Part shown: piece by piece, positions 1 through 12,684 of the stretch
How the letters are laid out: every line of letters starts with the position of its first letter
Numbering within the stretch: the stretch's first letter is position 1
Assembly: GCF_022835695.1 (NCBI RefSeq)
Contig: NZ_BQUV01000002.1
Coordinates: forward strand, 806,001 to 870,000
DNA length: 64,000 bases
Direction of reading: 5' to 3'
Origin: Bradyrhizobium sp. Ce-3
Lineage (GTDB): Bacteria > Pseudomonadota > Alphaproteobacteria > Rhizobiales > Xanthobacteraceae
The notes under the pieces: model-generated
Told to the model about the DNA's origin: nothing
Seen by the model: only the letters and a program-made list of their open reading frames with translations
Databases searched by the model: none
Made by a program: the position numbers and the translations under genes

Positions 1-579
1 GGCGGCGCTGATCCGGCCCGCAAACGGCGCACGGATCACGGTGAAGCTCTTCTGAACCCGGAGATTTTCCAGCGCGAACTGGTCGGCCTTGATGGTGCCG
101 ATCAGCACGTCGGACTGGGTCTTGGCGTTGTCGAGATTGACCTGGGTGGTCGCGCCCTTGCCGACCAGCTCGGTGTAGCGGCGAAGGTCGCGTTGCGCGC
201 CCTCGAGCTGGGCCTGGTCGCGGGCCAGCACGCCCTCGGCCTGCTCGATCTGCGCGTCGATCTGGCGGGCATCGAGCATGAACAGCAGGTCGCCCTCATT
301 GACCCTGGCGCCGTCCTCGAAATGCACCGAGACGATGGTGGTCTCCAGCCGCGATTTCAGCGCCACGCTGGAGATCGGCGTGACCTGCCCGATCGCGTCG
401 ACATCGACCGGCACCGATTTGCGTTCGGCCTTGGCGAGATCCACCGAGACCACGCGCGGCCGCGCCGTCCCTTGCGCCGTGGCGGAACCGCCGCCCATCC
501 ACGACGAGCGGGTCATGTAAGCCGCCCCGGCCGCAATGCCGAGGACAGCGACAGTCAGAACCAAATTGCGTTTTTTCAT
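1..579 (-). CDS. RND efflux periplasmic adaptor (HlyD/AcrA type), C-terminus beyond window
   Basis: The frame is open from an ATG at 579 to the window edge, giving the first 193 residues. A basic N-terminus and a hydrophobic run (about residues 5-20) form a signal or anchor segment. Next come the first half of a lipoyl-like barrel (VALKSRLETTIVSVHFEDGA, near residues 70-90) and a helical hairpin, and the barrel returns at VIRAPFAGRISAA. This order is typical of MdtA/AcrA membrane-fusion proteins, which bridge an inner-membrane RND pump to an outer-membrane channel. The pump gene would be expected just to the left. Substrate cannot be told. Confidence 0.85.
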   Translation of the reverse strand, partial: MKKRNLVLTVAVLGIAAGAAYMTRSSWMGGGSATAQGTARPRVVSVDLAKAERKSVPVDVDAIGQVTPISSVALKSRLETTIVSVHFEDGARVNEGDLLFMLDARQIDAQIEQAEGVLARDQAQLEGAQRDLRRYTELVGKGATTQVNLDNAKTQSDVLIGTIKADQFALENLRVQKSFTVIRAPFAGRISAA

Positions 580-742
580 AAGCTTTGCACGTGCGCCACA
601 GGCCACCCTTGATGGCCGGGACGCGTCGTCACTCCCCCGTCGGCAATTGTTACGCCTTGTTTCCGGAGAGCGTTAGCACAGGCGGATCGCCCATGGTATG
701 CCACCTAAGTAAAATCGTGCGGCTCCCCCGAATCGCGACCTT

Positions 743-1168
743 ATGTCCAGCTCCGTTCTTGTCTGCACCTGGGAAGAGGCCTGCCAGCGCTCCCATGCCA
801 TCCGCTACAGCGTGTTCGTCGAGGAGCAGCGCGTGCCGGTCGAACTGGAATGGGACGACATGGACGCGTCGAGCTGGCATGCACTGGCGTTTGCCGAGGA
901 CGGCATGGCGGTGGCGACAGGCCGGCTGCTGCCCGACGGCCATATCGGCCGCATGGCCGTGCTCAAAGCGGCGCGCGGCACCGGTATGGGCGCCCGCGTG
1001 CTGGACGCGCTGATGGCCAAGGCGGCCGAACTCGGCTATCCGGAACTGATCCTCAACGCGCAGACGCACGCGGAACCGTTCTATGCGCGCGTCGGCTTCG
1101 AGCGCGCCGGCGCGGAATTCGAGGAGGCCGGCATCCCACACATCGAGATGCGGAAGCGCTTGGTCTAA
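743..1168 (+). CDS. GNAT family N-acetyltransferase
   Basis: 141 residues, the size of a single GNAT domain. The acetyl-CoA loop appears as VLKAARGTGMGARVLDALM (about residues 73-91), followed by LILNAQTHAEPFYARVGF, the usual beta5-alpha4 region ending in a YxxxGF motif. The N-terminus (IRYSVFVEEQRVP) is like the ElaA/YjcF group of small acyltransferases. Substrate is unknown. The gene lies 42 bp upstream of the exonuclease III start on the same strand and may be cotranscribed with it. Confidence 0.85.
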   Translation: MSSSVLVCTWEEACQRSHAIRYSVFVEEQRVPVELEWDDMDASSWHALAFAEDGMAVATGRLLPDGHIGRMAVLKAARGTGMGARVLDALMAKAAELGYPELILNAQTHAEPFYARVGFERAGAEFEEAGIPHIEMRKRLV

Positions 1169-1210
1169 GCGGGGCGCTTGGTCGCGTGTCCCATCAATGA
1201 AGGAAGTCCG

Positions 1211-2008
1211 ATGGCAGTTCGCATCGCTACCTGGAACGTCAATTCGGTCCGGCAACGGATCGAGCTTCTGGTCAGCTGGCTGAAGGAGTGTTCCCCCGAC
1301 ATCGTCTGCCTGCAGGAGATCAAATGCGTCGACGACGCGTTCCCGCGGCTCGAGGTCGAGGCCCTCGGATATAATGTCGTCACCCACGGCCAGAAGACCT
1401 TCAACGGCGTCGCGCTGCTGTCCAAGCTGCCGTTCGATGAGACCAAATCGGGCCTCGCCGGCGACGACGAGGACGCCCATGCCCGCTTCCTCGAAGGCGT
1501 CGTCACGCTGAAACAAGGCGTGGTGCGGGTCGCCTGCCTCTATCTGCCCAACGGCAATCCCGCGAACACCGATAAATATCCCTACAAGCTCAAATGGATG
1601 TCGCGGCTTCTTGAGTACACACGAGAACGGCTTAAGGCCGAGGAGCCGCTGATCCTGGCCGGCGACTTCAACGTCATTCCGGCCGCCCGCGACGTCTACA
1701 ATCCGGCTGCATGGGTCGATGACGCGCTGTTCCGGCCGCAGACCCGCGAAGCCTTCCAGTCACTGCTCGGCCTTGGCCTGACCGACGCGCTGCGGGCGGT
1801 CAACGACGAGCCCGGCCAGTACACCTTCTGGGATTACCAGGCCGGCGCCTGGCAGAAGAACTGGGGCCTGCGGATCGACCATCTCTTGATGTCGCCGCAG
1901 GCAAGCGACCGGCTGATCGATGTCGGGATCGATAGCTATGTCCGCGCCTGGGAGAAGCCGTCCGACCATGTCCCGGTCTGGGCCGATCTCGATTTCGAGA
2001 CCGCCTGA
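1211..2008 (+). CDS. xthA: Exodeoxyribonuclease III (AP endonuclease)
   Basis: 265 residues, the usual length for the XthA family. It degrades one strand of duplex DNA 3'-5' and cuts at abasic sites in base excision repair. Visible family motifs are RIATWNVNSVRQR at the N-terminus, CLQEIK (catalytic Glu), LAGDFNVIP (Asp-Asn pair), LRIDHLL and SDHVPVWADL (catalytic Asp-His) at the C-terminus. The ATG at 1211 is chosen because it puts the MAVRIATWN start where the family begins and is preceded by GAAGGA; an upstream in-frame GTG at 1178 would add eleven atypical residues. Confidence 0.95.
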   Translation: MAVRIATWNVNSVRQRIELLVSWLKECSPDIVCLQEIKCVDDAFPRLEVEALGYNVVTHGQKTFNGVALLSKLPFDETKSGLAGDDEDAHARFLEGVVTLKQGVVRVACLYLPNGNPANTDKYPYKLKWMSRLLEYTRERLKAEEPLILAGDFNVIPAARDVYNPAAWVDDALFRPQTREAFQSLLGLGLTDALRAVNDEPGQYTFWDYQAGAWQKNWGLRIDHLLMSPQASDRLIDVGIDSYVRAWEKPSDHVPVWADLDFETA

Positions 2009-2015
2009 GCCCCGC

Positions 2016-2045
2016 AGGCCGCCCGGATATCAGTCCCGGCGGCCT
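2016..2045. terminator. Hairpin between convergent xthA and exoR
   Basis: AGGCCGCC (2016-2023) pairs perfectly with GGCGGCCT (2038-2045) across a 14-nt loop. It sits in the 38 bp between the two convergent stop codons, so it could end transcription from either side. There is no long T-run. Confidence 0.5.
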
Positions 2046-2046
2046 C

Positions 2047-2883
2047 TTAATCGCGACGACCCTGCACCCAGTGCTCGAGCATCTGCAGCGCCATCGCGCG
2101 ATCGTCTTCGGAGGCCTTGGCGATCGCCCGGTTGTAGCTTTCCTTGATCCAGGCCTCTTCCGGCGTCGCGCTGTCGCGCGCCAGGGTCAGCCACATCAAG
2201 CCACGAGCCCGCTGCGGCGGCAGCCGGTCGCCGTTGAACAGCATCTGACCAAGCAGCGCCTGCGCCTGATGCTGGCCCTTCTGGGCGGCAAGGCCGAGCC
2301 AGCGCGCGCCATAGCGGAAATCGTCCCGCGAGGCGTCCGGCGTCTTCAGGTAGAGCCGGGCCAGATCGTACTGGGCGTCGGCATTGCCGAAATAAGATGC
2401 GGCATAGGAGAACATCTCCCGCGCCCGCTCGGTGTCGGCCTTCACCTTGGAATTGGGAATGCCGCTCAGATAATAGCGGCCGAGCGCCACGAAGGCATTG
2501 GCCACGATCGAGGCCTGCGGTGCCGACGGCGAGTCCTCGGCATGCGCGTTGGCGATCCGGCTGAAATACTCGAAGGCGCGCATGTCGTCCTGGATGACGC
2601 CGTCGCCCTCGGCGTACATCTTGCCGAGCTTCCACTGCGCCACGGGGTGACCGCCCTCGGCCTGGTACTGCAGCGTGCTGAAGGAGGAGGTCGGCGAGGA
2701 CGCGGTCGGCGCGACCGGCGTTGCGGCCCGCTTCAGCGCGGCTGCCGTTCCCGGCTGCGGCGAAACCACCGGAAGCACGGTATCCTGCGGGCTGACCGGG
2801 GCGCCGTCGAATCCGAATCCAGGGCCCGCCACCGGAATGGCCCCTAACGCAAACGCAAAAATCGTACGCCTAAACGTCCGCAT
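2047..2883 (-). CDS. exoR: Exported Sel1-repeat protein, ExoR-like negative regulator
   Basis: 278 residues with an N-terminal signal sequence ([17 protein letters not shown]) and helical Sel1/TPR repeats from about residue 70 ([49 protein letters not shown]). In Sinorhizobium, ExoR is a periplasmic Sel1 protein that restrains the ExoS/ChvI two-component system and so exopolysaccharide synthesis; length and architecture fit. The ATG at 2883 lies inside the end of ilvD (14-nt overlap), suggesting translational coupling. An upstream in-frame start would run deep into ilvD and is unlikely. Being ExoR is inferred from architecture and neighbourhood. Confidence 0.72.
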   Translation of the reverse strand: MRTFRRTIFAFALGAIPVAGPGFGFDGAPVSPQDTVLPVVSPQPGTAAALKRAATPVAPTASSPTSSFSTLQYQAEGGHPVAQWKLGKMYAEGDGVIQDDMRAFEYFSRIANAHAEDSPSAPQASIVANAFVALGRYYLSGIPNSKVKADTERAREMFSYAASYFGNADAQYDLARLYLKTPDASRDDFRYGARWLGLAAQKGQHQAQALLGQMLFNGDRLPPQRARGLMWLTLARDSATPEEAWIKESYNRAIAKASEDDRAMALQMLEHWVQGRRD

Positions 2884-4606
2884 AACACTGTTTCTCGTGC
2901 GCGCCACCCGGATGGGTGACTGCGCCATCCACCGCCGGCCCCACTTGCTCGGCGTACTTCCACAGCGCACCAGATGTATGGTTCGTCGCGCGAGGGGCCC
3001 ATTTGGTCTTACGATTTGCGAGTTCGGCGTCGCTCAAATTTACGTTAATGGTGCCGGCGACCGCATCGATCTCGATGATGTCGCCGTCTTGCAACAACCC
3101 GATCGGCCCGCCGACGGCCGCTTCAGGTCCAATATGTCCGATGCAAAAGCCACGGGTGGCGCCGGAGAACCGGCCATCGGTGATCAGGGCAATCTTGCCG
3201 CCCATCCCCTGCCCGGTCAGCGCCGCCGTGGTCGCCAGCATCTCCCGCATGCCGGGACCGCCCTTCGGCCCCTCGTAGCGGATCACAATCACTTCGCCTT
3301 CCTTGTAGGTGCGCTTCTGCACCGCCTCGAAGGCGTCTTCCTCGCGGTCGAAGCACCGGGCCGGACCGGTGAACTTCAGGTTGGACATTCCCGCGACCTT
3401 CACGATCGCACCCTCCGGAGCGAGATTACCCTTCAGCCCGACAACGCCACCTGTCACGGTGATCGGATTGTCGGCGGGCCGCACCACATCCTGGTGCGGA
3501 TTCCATTTCACGCTTTTGAGGTTTTCGGCGATCGTTCGGCCAGTGACGGTCAGGCAATTCCCGTGCAGGTGGCCATTGTCGAGCAGCGTCTTCATCAGCA
3601 GCGGAATGCCACCTACTTCAAACATGTCTTTGGCAACATAACGGCCGCCCGGCTTCAAATCCGCGACGTAAGGAGTCTTTTTGAAGATTTCGGCGACGTC
3701 GAACAAATTGAATTTAATGCCGCACTCATGGGCGATCGCCGGCAGGTGCAGCGCAGCATTGGTCGAACCACCTGAGGCTGCAACCACGGCCGCAGCATTT
3801 TCAAGGGCTTCCCGGGTGACGATGTCACGGGGCCGGATGTTTTTCTCGATCAGCTCCATCACCTTCTCGCCGGCGGCGGCGCAGAAGGAGTCCCGGATCT
3901 CGTAGGGCGCCGGTGCCCCGGCCGAATACGGCAGCGCCAGCCCGATCGCCTCGGAGACGGTCGCCATGGTGTTGGCGGTGAACTGGGCACCGCAGGCGCC
4001 GGCCGAGGGGCACGCCACCCGCTCGATCTCGTCGAGGTCCTCGTCCGACATGGCGCCGACCGAGTGCTTGCCGACCGCCTCGAACATGTCCTGGACGGTG
4101 ACCGGCTGGCCGCGGAAGTTGCCGGGCAGGATCGAGCCGCCATAGATGAAGATCGAGGGCACGTTGAGACGGACCATCGCCATCATCATGCCCGGCAACG
4201 ATTTGTCGCAGCCGGCGAGCCCGACCAGAGCATCATAGGAGTGGCCGCGGACGGTCAGCTCGACCGAATCGGCGATGCATTCGCGCGACGGCAGCGACGA
4301 GCGCATGCCGTCATGGCCCATGGCGATGCCGTCGGTGACGGTGATGGTGCAGAACTCGCGCGGGGTGCCGCCTGCGGACGCTACGCCCTTCTTCACCGCC
4401 TGGGCCTGGCGCATCAGCGAAATGTTGCAGGGCGCGGCTTCATTCCAACATGAAGCAACGCCGACAAAGGGTTGATGAATCTGGCCTGTCGTCAGCCCCA
4501 TCGCGTAGAGATAGGAACGGTGCGGCGCGCGTTCGGGCCCCTCCGTCACGTGACGGCTCGGCAACCTGCCCTTGATGTTCGTCTTGCCGTCCACCTTGGC
4601 GTCCAT
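2870..4606 (-). CDS. ilvD: Dihydroxy-acid dehydratase
   Basis: 578 residues. It dehydrates 2,3-dihydroxy-isovalerate and -methylvalerate, the step before last in valine and isoleucine synthesis. The cysteines expected for the Fe-S cluster are seen in [12 protein letters not shown] (near residue 52-63), [15 protein letters not shown] and [14 protein letters not shown]. The C-terminal [19 protein letters not shown] block is typical of the IlvD/Edd family. Its stop overlaps the start of the ExoR-like gene by 14 nt. Start at ATG 4606 gives the usual N-terminus. Confidence 0.96.
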   Translation of the reverse strand: MDAKVDGKTNIKGRLPSRHVTEGPERAPHRSYLYAMGLTTGQIHQPFVGVASCWNEAAPCNISLMRQAQAVKKGVASAGGTPREFCTITVTDGIAMGHDGMRSSLPSRECIADSVELTVRGHSYDALVGLAGCDKSLPGMMMAMVRLNVPSIFIYGGSILPGNFRGQPVTVQDMFEAVGKHSVGAMSDEDLDEIERVACPSAGACGAQFTANTMATVSEAIGLALPYSAGAPAPYEIRDSFCAAAGEKVMELIEKNIRPRDIVTREALENAAAVVAASGGSTNAALHLPAIAHECGIKFNLFDVAEIFKKTPYVADLKPGGRYVAKDMFEVGGIPLLMKTLLDNGHLHGNCLTVTGRTIAENLKSVKWNPHQDVVRPADNPITVTGGVVGLKGNLAPEGAIVKVAGMSNLKFTGPARCFDREEDAFEAVQKRTYKEGEVIVIRYEGPKGGPGMREMLATTAALTGQGMGGKIALITDGRFSGATRGFCIGHIGPEAAVGGPIGLLQDGDIIEIDAVAGTINVNLSDAELANRKTKWAPRATNHTSGALWKYAEQVGPAVDGAVTHPGGAHEKQCYADV

Positions 4607-5039
4607 CGCGACCCTGTTCCGACGCTTGTTTCCTGCGCTCTTTCCTCCATCAACGCCGGAACCCGAAAAAATGTCCCGTCGTCGGAGCGCTGGTTATTCA
4701 GCTAGGTGAATATCCTTTCATGTCAGGGTGTGGCTAAAAAGCGGCGCGACTACGGACTGGTTGCCTTTAGGGTTAAATGTTCAAGTCGTGTTGCGATAGC
4801 GCAACAATCGTGGCCGTCGGGCAACCATGTATTATCAGTCCTTATGGGAACCTGACGCGAGCCTGACTGCGTAGCCGTAGAGTTGCTACCCGGTCACGAA
4901 ACTCGTCTGAGTTGCCGGTTGTCACCGCCCCGCTCCGCAGACAGAGGGCGCAGGGAAAGCCCGTGCCGATCTCTCTACCCGTTGTCGCGGCGATGGCCGG
5001 AACGGCGCCCGAATATTCCGGGGCGGGCGAAGCGTTGTC
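4607..5039. other. Gene-free stretch upstream of ilvD
   Basis: No convincing gene. The part near ilvD is less GC-rich and must hold the ilvD promoter. A perfect hairpin GTTGCG-ATAG-CGCAAC lies at 4790-4805; it could be an operator or an RNA structure in the ilvD leader. No leader peptide rich in branched-chain codons was found. Confidence 0.5.
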
Positions 5040-5066
5040 GCGGAATGACGAAGCACATCATTCCGC
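5040..5066 (-). terminator. Hairpin just after the GGDEF gene
   Basis: GCGGAATGA (5040-5048) pairs perfectly with TCATTCCGC (5058-5066), a 9-bp stem with a 9-nt loop, starting 3 nt beyond the stop codon of the minus-strand gene at 5070. There is no clear T-run, so this is a possible terminator or mRNA stabiliser. Confidence 0.4.
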
Positions 5067-5069
5067 AAT

Positions 5070-6695
5070 CTACTCAGCCGCCAATTTCGGTGGCACCGGA
5101 AGCGCCCAGCACTCGACGCGATTCCGGCCGCGCTCCTTGGCCTGATAGAGCGCGGCATCGGCCGCCTTCATCAGGGCATCGATCCCGGGCATGCTGGTGA
5201 GGGCCTCGGCGACGCCGATACTCACGGTCAGCGACACCGAACGATCATCCACCCCCAATGCCAACCCTTCCGCCCGCTTGCGAATGCGCTCGGCGACGAT
5301 CCGGGCGCGCGACATCGTCGTTTCCGGCAGCAGAACCGCGAACTCCTCGCCGCCGACCCGGCCGACAACGTCGGACTTGCGCTTGCCCCTCATGCAAATC
5401 CCGGCGACGGCCCTGATGGCTTCGTCACCGACCGCATGACCGAAGCGGTCATTGATGCTCTTGAAGTGATCGATATCGACCATCAGGACGGATACCGAGC
5501 GATAGTAACGCTGGAACCGGCTCCACTCTGCATCCAGCGTCGTCAGGAAGTGCCTGCGGTTGAACAGCCCCGTGAGCGGATCGGTGGTCGCGAGCACCTC
5601 GAGCTGTCGTGCGTTACCGACCAGATCGGTCACGTCGACGAAGGTCAGCATGCGGCCGCCGTTCGCCATCGTCGAGCAATGGATCCTGATATGGCGGCCG
5701 TCCGGCGTCTGCACGTCGCGCTTGTGATCGCCTGCTTTGATTTCGGCAATCCGCTTCGCGGGAAAGGCCCTGATCTGCTCCGGCGTAGCGCCCGACGGCA
5801 CCGCCCGGCGATTGCGCGTGAGCAGCGTGACGTAGGGCGGATGTCGCGCAACCTCCTCCTCGCTCACCTGCCAGAAATCCCGCATTCTCCGGTTGAGGAA
5901 AATCGCATTGAGATCGCGGTCGAGCAGAACGACGCCGTCCTCCACGTTCTCGAGCGCGCCGGTCAGCACCTTCAGCTTGTCCGATGCGCGCACGATGTCG
6001 GTGACGGGCGTGTAGCTCACCATCCGGCCGCCGTCGGGCAGCGGCGTGCATTGGCACCGAACCACGTCACCATTGCTGCGCCTGAGATCGATCGGATTTG
6101 CGTCGCCGAGGCTCACGAGGCGGACGCGTTCGGCAACGTAGGCTTGGAGCTGCTCAGCCGGCAGCTCATAGGCCGTGATCTTGCAGCCGTGATGCATCAG
6201 ATCGGTGAAGGTCGGGTTGCGATCGGCCACCGCGTCCGGAAGCTGCCACATGTTCCGAAATGCGCGGTTGATGAACAGGGCTTTTAGTTCTCCGTCGAGG
6301 AGCAGGATGCCAACCGGAATCTGATCGAGCGCCGCGCGCAGCGCCAGCATGTGTCCGCGCAGAATATCACCGCTGCGCCGCTCCGGCATGGCCGCCGGTG
6401 CGGACGTCGCAGAAGTGGCAGGTGCAGGCGGCGCCGCGCTCACCTGCTGCTCATCAAAAACCAGGCCGAGCTGGCGGTCCGATTGCCACAAGCGCTTGCA
6501 CGCCCTCACCTGTTGGGTGCCGACGATCAACAGTTGAACGTGATCGGGAATGCCGACGACACTTTCGAGCTCCACGGTCGCGCCGGTGTCGCTGAGCTGC
6601 CGGACCGTGCAGTCGAAGGCCGACCGGCCGAAGTTGAAGACGATCTTTCCGGCCAAAAACGTTCGGCCGCGGGAAGCTGACACCTGTCCGGACAT
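5070..6695 (-). CDS. PilZ-PAS-PAS-GGDEF diguanylate cyclase
   Basis: 541 residues. Order: a PilZ-like N-terminus (about 10-85, RTFLAGKIVFNFGRSAFDCT), two PAS domains (FINRAFRNMWQLPD and FLNRRMRDFWQVSEEE mark them, about 115-220 and 245-345), then GGDEF (about 375-530). The active site reads GGEEF (about 448-452), which supports cyclic-di-GMP synthesis. RKSD sits exactly five residues before it and matches the RxxD inhibitory site, so product feedback is likely. No membrane segment is seen, so a cytoplasmic sensor-cyclase is expected. The ATG at 6695 is preferred over a TTG 21 nt upstream. Confidence 0.88.
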   Translation of the reverse strand: MSGQVSASRGRTFLAGKIVFNFGRSAFDCTVRQLSDTGATVELESVVGIPDHVQLLIVGTQQVRACKRLWQSDRQLGLVFDEQQVSAAPPAPATSATSAPAAMPERRSGDILRGHMLALRAALDQIPVGILLLDGELKALFINRAFRNMWQLPDAVADRNPTFTDLMHHGCKITAYELPAEQLQAYVAERVRLVSLGDANPIDLRRSNGDVVRCQCTPLPDGGRMVSYTPVTDIVRASDKLKVLTGALENVEDGVVLLDRDLNAIFLNRRMRDFWQVSEEEVARHPPYVTLLTRNRRAVPSGATPEQIRAFPAKRIAEIKAGDHKRDVQTPDGRHIRIHCSTMANGGRMLTFVDVTDLVGNARQLEVLATTDPLTGLFNRRHFLTTLDAEWSRFQRYYRSVSVLMVDIDHFKSINDRFGHAVGDEAIRAVAGICMRGKRKSDVVGRVGGEEFAVLLPETTMSRARIVAERIRKRAEGLALGVDDRSVSLTVSIGVAEALTSMPGIDALMKAADAALYQAKERGRNRVECWALPVPPKLAAE

Positions 6696-6844
6696 GGCAA
6701 GACCCACCTGGAGCAATTGCGAGCCTGCTCAGCTCAGCACTTTTGAGTCACCAAGCCATGAACGGTTTCCGGGGCATTAACCCGGTTGTCGAAAGCTGTG
6801 TGCACCGCAAACGGTTCCGGTTTGGGAACCCGTCCGGTGGACGA

Positions 6845-7767
6845 CTACGACGCGCCGAGGCGCTTCCGTTTCGCGTTGAGCGCCGATGCGACGCGGCTCA
6901 CTGGCGGACGGCCGAGCAAGCCGGCCATCTCGTTCGTTGCCGCCAGCAGCTTGTCCATGTCGACGCCGGTTTTCACGCCCATGCCTTCCAGCATGTAGAC
7001 GACGTCTTCCGTCGCCACATTGCCGGTGGCGCCAGGCGCATAAGGGCAGCCGCCGAGGCCGCCGGCGGCGGCATCGATGACGCGGACGCCCTGCTCCATG
7101 CCGGCATAGAGGTTGGCGAGCGCCTGGCCGTAGGTGTCGTGGAAATGCATCGCGAGGTTGGCGACCGGAAGCTCGGCGCCAACCGCGCGCAGCATCTCCT
7201 TGGCCTTGAGCGGCGTGCCGACACCGATGGTGTCGCCGAGCGATATCTCGTAGCAGCCGAGATCCCACAGCGTTACCGCGAGGTCGGCGACCGCCTTCGG
7301 CTTGATCTCGCCGTCGAACGGACAACCCAGCACGCAGGAGATATAGCCGCGCACCTTGACGCCATCGGCCTTGGCCCTCGCCAGCACCGGCCTGAAGCGC
7401 TCGATCGATTCCGCGACCGAGCAATTGATGTTGGCGCGCGAAAAGCCTTCGGAGGCCGCCGCGAATACCGACACCACCTCGGCACCGGCCGCGCGCGCGG
7501 CATCGTAGCCCTTCTCGTTCGGCACCAGCACGTGGAATTCGGCGCCCTTGACCTTGTCCTTGATCCGGCTGACGCCGCGCAGCACCTGATCGGAGCTCGC
7601 CATCTGCGGGATCGCCTTCGGCGACACGAAGGCGCCGACCTCGACGGTGCCAAGCCCGGCCGCCACCAGCGCCTCGACGAAGGCGATGCGCGCCTCGACG
7701 CTGACCGGCGTCTTCTCGTTCTGCAGGCCGTCGCGCGGCCCCATCTCGACGATGTGGATCTGATCGG

Positions 7768-7771
<4 letters not shown>
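6845..7771 (-). CDS. mvaB: Hydroxymethylglutaryl-CoA lyase
   Basis: 308 residues, family length. It cleaves HMG-CoA to acetoacetate and acetyl-CoA, the last step of leucine breakdown. Motifs: VEMGPRDGLQNEK at the start, the metal-binding HFHDTYGQALAN, and the signature GLGGCPYAPGATGNVATED with its catalytic Cys. The ATG overlaps the mccA stop as ATGA (4 nt), so it is the last gene of the ivd-mccB-mccA-mvaB operon and probably translationally coupled. Confidence 0.95.
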
Positions 7772-9777
<2,006 letters not shown>

Positions 9778-9791
9778 GATCAGATCCCGGG

Positions 9792-11396
9792 TCACATCCT
9801 GAACAGGCCGAATTTCGTCGGCTCGATCGGCGCGTTGGCGGCGGCCGACAGGCCGAGCCCGAGCACCAGGCGGGTGTCGGCGGGATCGATCACGCCATCG
9901 TCCCACAGCCGCGCAGTGGCGTAGTAGGGATTGCCCTGCTTCTCGTATTGCGCGCGGATCGGCTCGCGGAATTTGTCTTCCTCTTCCGCCGACCAGCTCT
10001 CGCCCTTGGCCTCGATGCCGTCGCGCCGCACCTGGCTGAGAACCATCGAGGCCTGCTCGCCGCCCATCACCGAGATGCGGGCGTTCGGCCACAGCCAGAG
10101 GAAGCGCGGGCTGTAGGCGCGGCCGCACATGCCGTAATTGCCGGCGCCGTAGGAGCCACCGATCACCACGGTGAATTTCGGCACGCCGGCGGTGGCAACC
10201 GCGGTCACCAGCTTGGCGCCGTCGCGCGCGATGCCGCCCGCTTCGTATTTCTTGCCGACCATGAAGCCGGTGATGTTCTGCAGGAACACCAGGGGAATGC
10301 CGCGCTGGCAGCACAGCTCGATGAAATGCGCGCCCTTCAGCGAGCTTTCGCTGAACAGGATGCCGTTGTTGGCGATGATACCGACCGGATGGCCCCAGAT
10401 ATGGGCAAAGCCGCAGATCAGCGTGGTGCCGTAGAGCTTCTTGAACTCGTCGAATTCGGAGCCGTCGACGATCCGCGCGATGATGTCGTGCACGTCGAAC
10501 GGCTTTCTGCCGTCGGCGGAAACCACGCCGTAGATCTCCTCGGCCGGAAACAGCGGCTCCTGGACGGAACGCATGTTGAGCGGTGCCTTGGCCGGCCGCT
10601 TCAGCGTGCCGACGATGCGGCGCGCGATCCCGATCGCATGGGCGTCGTTCTGTGCGTAATGATCGGTCACGCCCGACTGCCGCGAATGCACATCGGCGCC
10701 GCCGAGCTCTTCGGCAGTGACGACCTCGCCGGTCGCAGCCTTCACCAGCGGCGGGCCGCCGAGGAAGATCGTGCCCTGGTTGCGCACGATGATGCTCTCG
10801 TCCGACATCGCAGGCACGTAGGCGCCGCCCGCCGTGCAGGAGCCCATCACGATCGCGATCTGCGGAATGCCCTGCGACGACATCTGGGCCTGATTGTAGA
10901 AGATGCGGCCGAAATGCCGCTCGTCGGGAAAGATCTCGTCCTGCAGCGGCAGGAAGGCGCCGCCGGAATCCACCATATAGACGCAGGGCAGATTGTTCTG
11001 CCGCGCGATGTCCTGGGCGCGCAGATGCTTCTTTACCGTCAGCGGGTAGTAGGTGCCGCCCTTGATGGTGGCGTCGTTGGCGACGATGATGCATTCGCGC
11101 CCCGAGATGCGCCCGACGCCGGTGATGACGCTGGCCGAATGCACGTCGCCGCCGTACAGCCCGTTGGCGGCGAGCGGCGACAGTTCGAGGAAGGCCGTAC
11201 CCGGATCGACAAGGAGGTCGACGCGATCGCGCGCCAGCATCTTGCCGCGCGAGGTGTGCCGCTTGCGCGAGGTTTCGCCGCCGCCGCCGGCCACCTGCTT
11301 GAGCTTGTCGCGGAGCTCCGCGACCAGGCCGCGCATCACATCGGCGTTGCGGGCGAATTCAGAGGATGTGGGATCGATCGTCGAATGAAGCGGCAT
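9792..11396 (-). CDS. mccB: Methylcrotonyl-CoA carboxylase carboxyltransferase (beta) subunit
   Basis: 534 residues, family length. It transfers CO2 from biotin on MccA to 3-methylcrotonyl-CoA. Seen: [39 protein letters not shown] (oxyanion Gly-Gly region), [20 protein letters not shown] and the C-terminal [16 protein letters not shown] typical of acyl-CoA carboxylase beta subunits. It is second in the leucine-degradation operon, 85 bp after ivd and 14 bp before mccA. Confidence 0.94.
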   Translation of the reverse strand: MPLHSTIDPTSSEFARNADVMRGLVAELRDKLKQVAGGGGETSRKRHTSRGKMLARDRVDLLVDPGTAFLELSPLAANGLYGGDVHSASVITGVGRISGRECIIVANDATIKGGTYYPLTVKKHLRAQDIARQNNLPCVYMVDSGGAFLPLQDEIFPDERHFGRIFYNQAQMSSQGIPQIAIVMGSCTAGGAYVPAMSDESIIVRNQGTIFLGGPPLVKAATGEVVTAEELGGADVHSRQSGVTDHYAQNDAHAIGIARRIVGTLKRPAKAPLNMRSVQEPLFPAEEIYGVVSADGRKPFDVHDIIARIVDGSEFDEFKKLYGTTLICGFAHIWGHPVGIIANNGILFSESSLKGAHFIELCCQRGIPLVFLQNITGFMVGKKYEAGGIARDGAKLVTAVATAGVPKFTVVIGGSYGAGNYGMCGRAYSPRFLWLWPNARISVMGGEQASMVLSQVRRDGIEAKGESWSAEEEDKFREPIRAQYEKQGNPYYATARLWDDGVIDPADTRLVLGLGLSAAANAPIEPTKFGLFRM

Positions 11397-11481
11397 CGGT
11401 GTTGCACGTTTCGTTGGAGGAGCCGACAGGAGTTCTTGGAAGGCAGGCCGCCGCGCCGGGTCGCGACGGCCCGTGCGCAGC

Positions 11482-12654
11482 TCAGGCCGTCTTGGCGAAC
11501 AGCTCGCGGCCGATCAGCATGCGGCGGATCTCGCTGGTGCCGGCGCCGATCTCGTAGAGTTTTGCGTCGCGCAGCAGCCGGCCGGTCGGATAGTCGTTGA
11601 TGTAGCCGTTGCCGCCCAAGAGCTGGATCGCATCCAGCGCGCATTGGGTGGCCTTCTCGGCGGCATAGAGGATCGCGCCGGCGGCGTCCTCGCGCGTGGT
11701 TTCGCCACGGTCGCAGGCCTTCGCCACCGCATACACATAGGCGCGCGAGGCGTTCATCGTGGTGTACATGTCGGCGACCTTGCCCTGCACCAGCTGGAAC
11801 GAGCCGATCGGCTCGCCGAACTGCTTGCGCTCGTGGACGTAGGGCAGCACGACGTCCATGCAGGCCTGCATGATGCCGATCGGCCCTGCCGCCAGCACCG
11901 CGCGCTCATAGTCGAGACCACTCATCAACACGTTGACGCCGCGACCGACTTCGGAGAGCACGTTCTCCTCCGGCACCTCGCAATCCTCGAACACCAGCTC
12001 GCAGGTGTCGGAGCCGCGCATGCCGAGCTTGTCGAGCTTCTGCGCGGTGGAGAAACCCTTCATGCCCTTTTCGATGATGAAGGCGGTGATGCCGCGCGGA
12101 CCAGCGTTCGGATCGGTCTTGGCATAGACCACCAGCGTATCGGCGACCGGGCCGTTGGTGATCCACATCTTGTTGCCGTTGAGGACGAAGCGGTCGCCCT
12201 TCTTCTCGGCGCGGGTCTTCATCGAGACCACGTCGGAACCCGCTGATGGCTCCGACATCGCGAGTGAGCCGACATGCTCACCGGAAATCAGCTTCGGAAG
12301 ATATTTGCGCTTCTGCGCCTCGTTGCCGTTGCGACGGATCTGGTTGACGCAGAGGTTCGAATGCGCACCGTAGGACAGGCCGACCGCGGCGGACGCGCGC
12401 GAGATCTCCTCGACCGCGATACAATGCTCGAGATAGCCGAGGCCCGAGCCGCCATACTCTTCCTCGACGGTGATGCCGTGCAGCCCGAGCGCGCCGATCC
12501 TCGGCCAGAGGTCGCGCGGAAACTGGTTGCTGCGGTCGATCTCGGCGGCGCGCGGCGCGATCTCGTTGGTCGAGAAATCATGCACCGTCTGGCGGATCGC
12601 GTCCGCGGTCTCGCCAAGGTCGAAATTGAAGATTGCCGCCTGGTTCGAGGCCAT
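11482..12654 (-). CDS. ivd: Isovaleryl-CoA dehydrogenase
   Basis: 390 residues, an acyl-CoA dehydrogenase that oxidises isovaleryl-CoA to 3-methylcrotonyl-CoA with FAD, passing electrons to ETF. Motifs: [55 protein letters not shown] and the C-terminal [19 protein letters not shown]. The YGAHSNLC motif is typical of isovaleryl-CoA dehydrogenases rather than other family members. First gene of the operon; ATG at 12654 is chosen. Divergent from the TetR gene, with candidate operators between them. Confidence 0.93.
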   Translation of the reverse strand: MASNQAAIFNFDLGETADAIRQTVHDFSTNEIAPRAAEIDRSNQFPRDLWPRIGALGLHGITVEEEYGGSGLGYLEHCIAVEEISRASAAVGLSYGAHSNLCVNQIRRNGNEAQKRKYLPKLISGEHVGSLAMSEPSAGSDVVSMKTRAEKKGDRFVLNGNKMWITNGPVADTLVVYAKTDPNAGPRGITAFIIEKGMKGFSTAQKLDKLGMRGSDTCELVFEDCEVPEENVLSEVGRGVNVLMSGLDYERAVLAAGPIGIMQACMDVVLPYVHERKQFGEPIGSFQLVQGKVADMYTTMNASRAYVYAVAKACDRGETTREDAAGAILYAAEKATQCALDAIQLLGGNGYINDYPTGRLLRDAKLYEIGAGTSEIRRMLIGRELFAKTA

Positions 12655-12684
12655 GATCCCTCCCGTGAGATTCATCTTGCAATT

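Noticed and set aside
9778-11094. Upstream extension of the mccA frame giving 1108 residues
   Set aside because: The extension lies within mccB in another frame and is unlike any carboxylase; the true N-terminus FRTLLIANRGEIACRV starts just after 9777.
9948-11600. 550-codon open frame opposite mccB
   Set aside because: Antisense shadow; typical low-complexity Arg/Ala/His composition and no motif.
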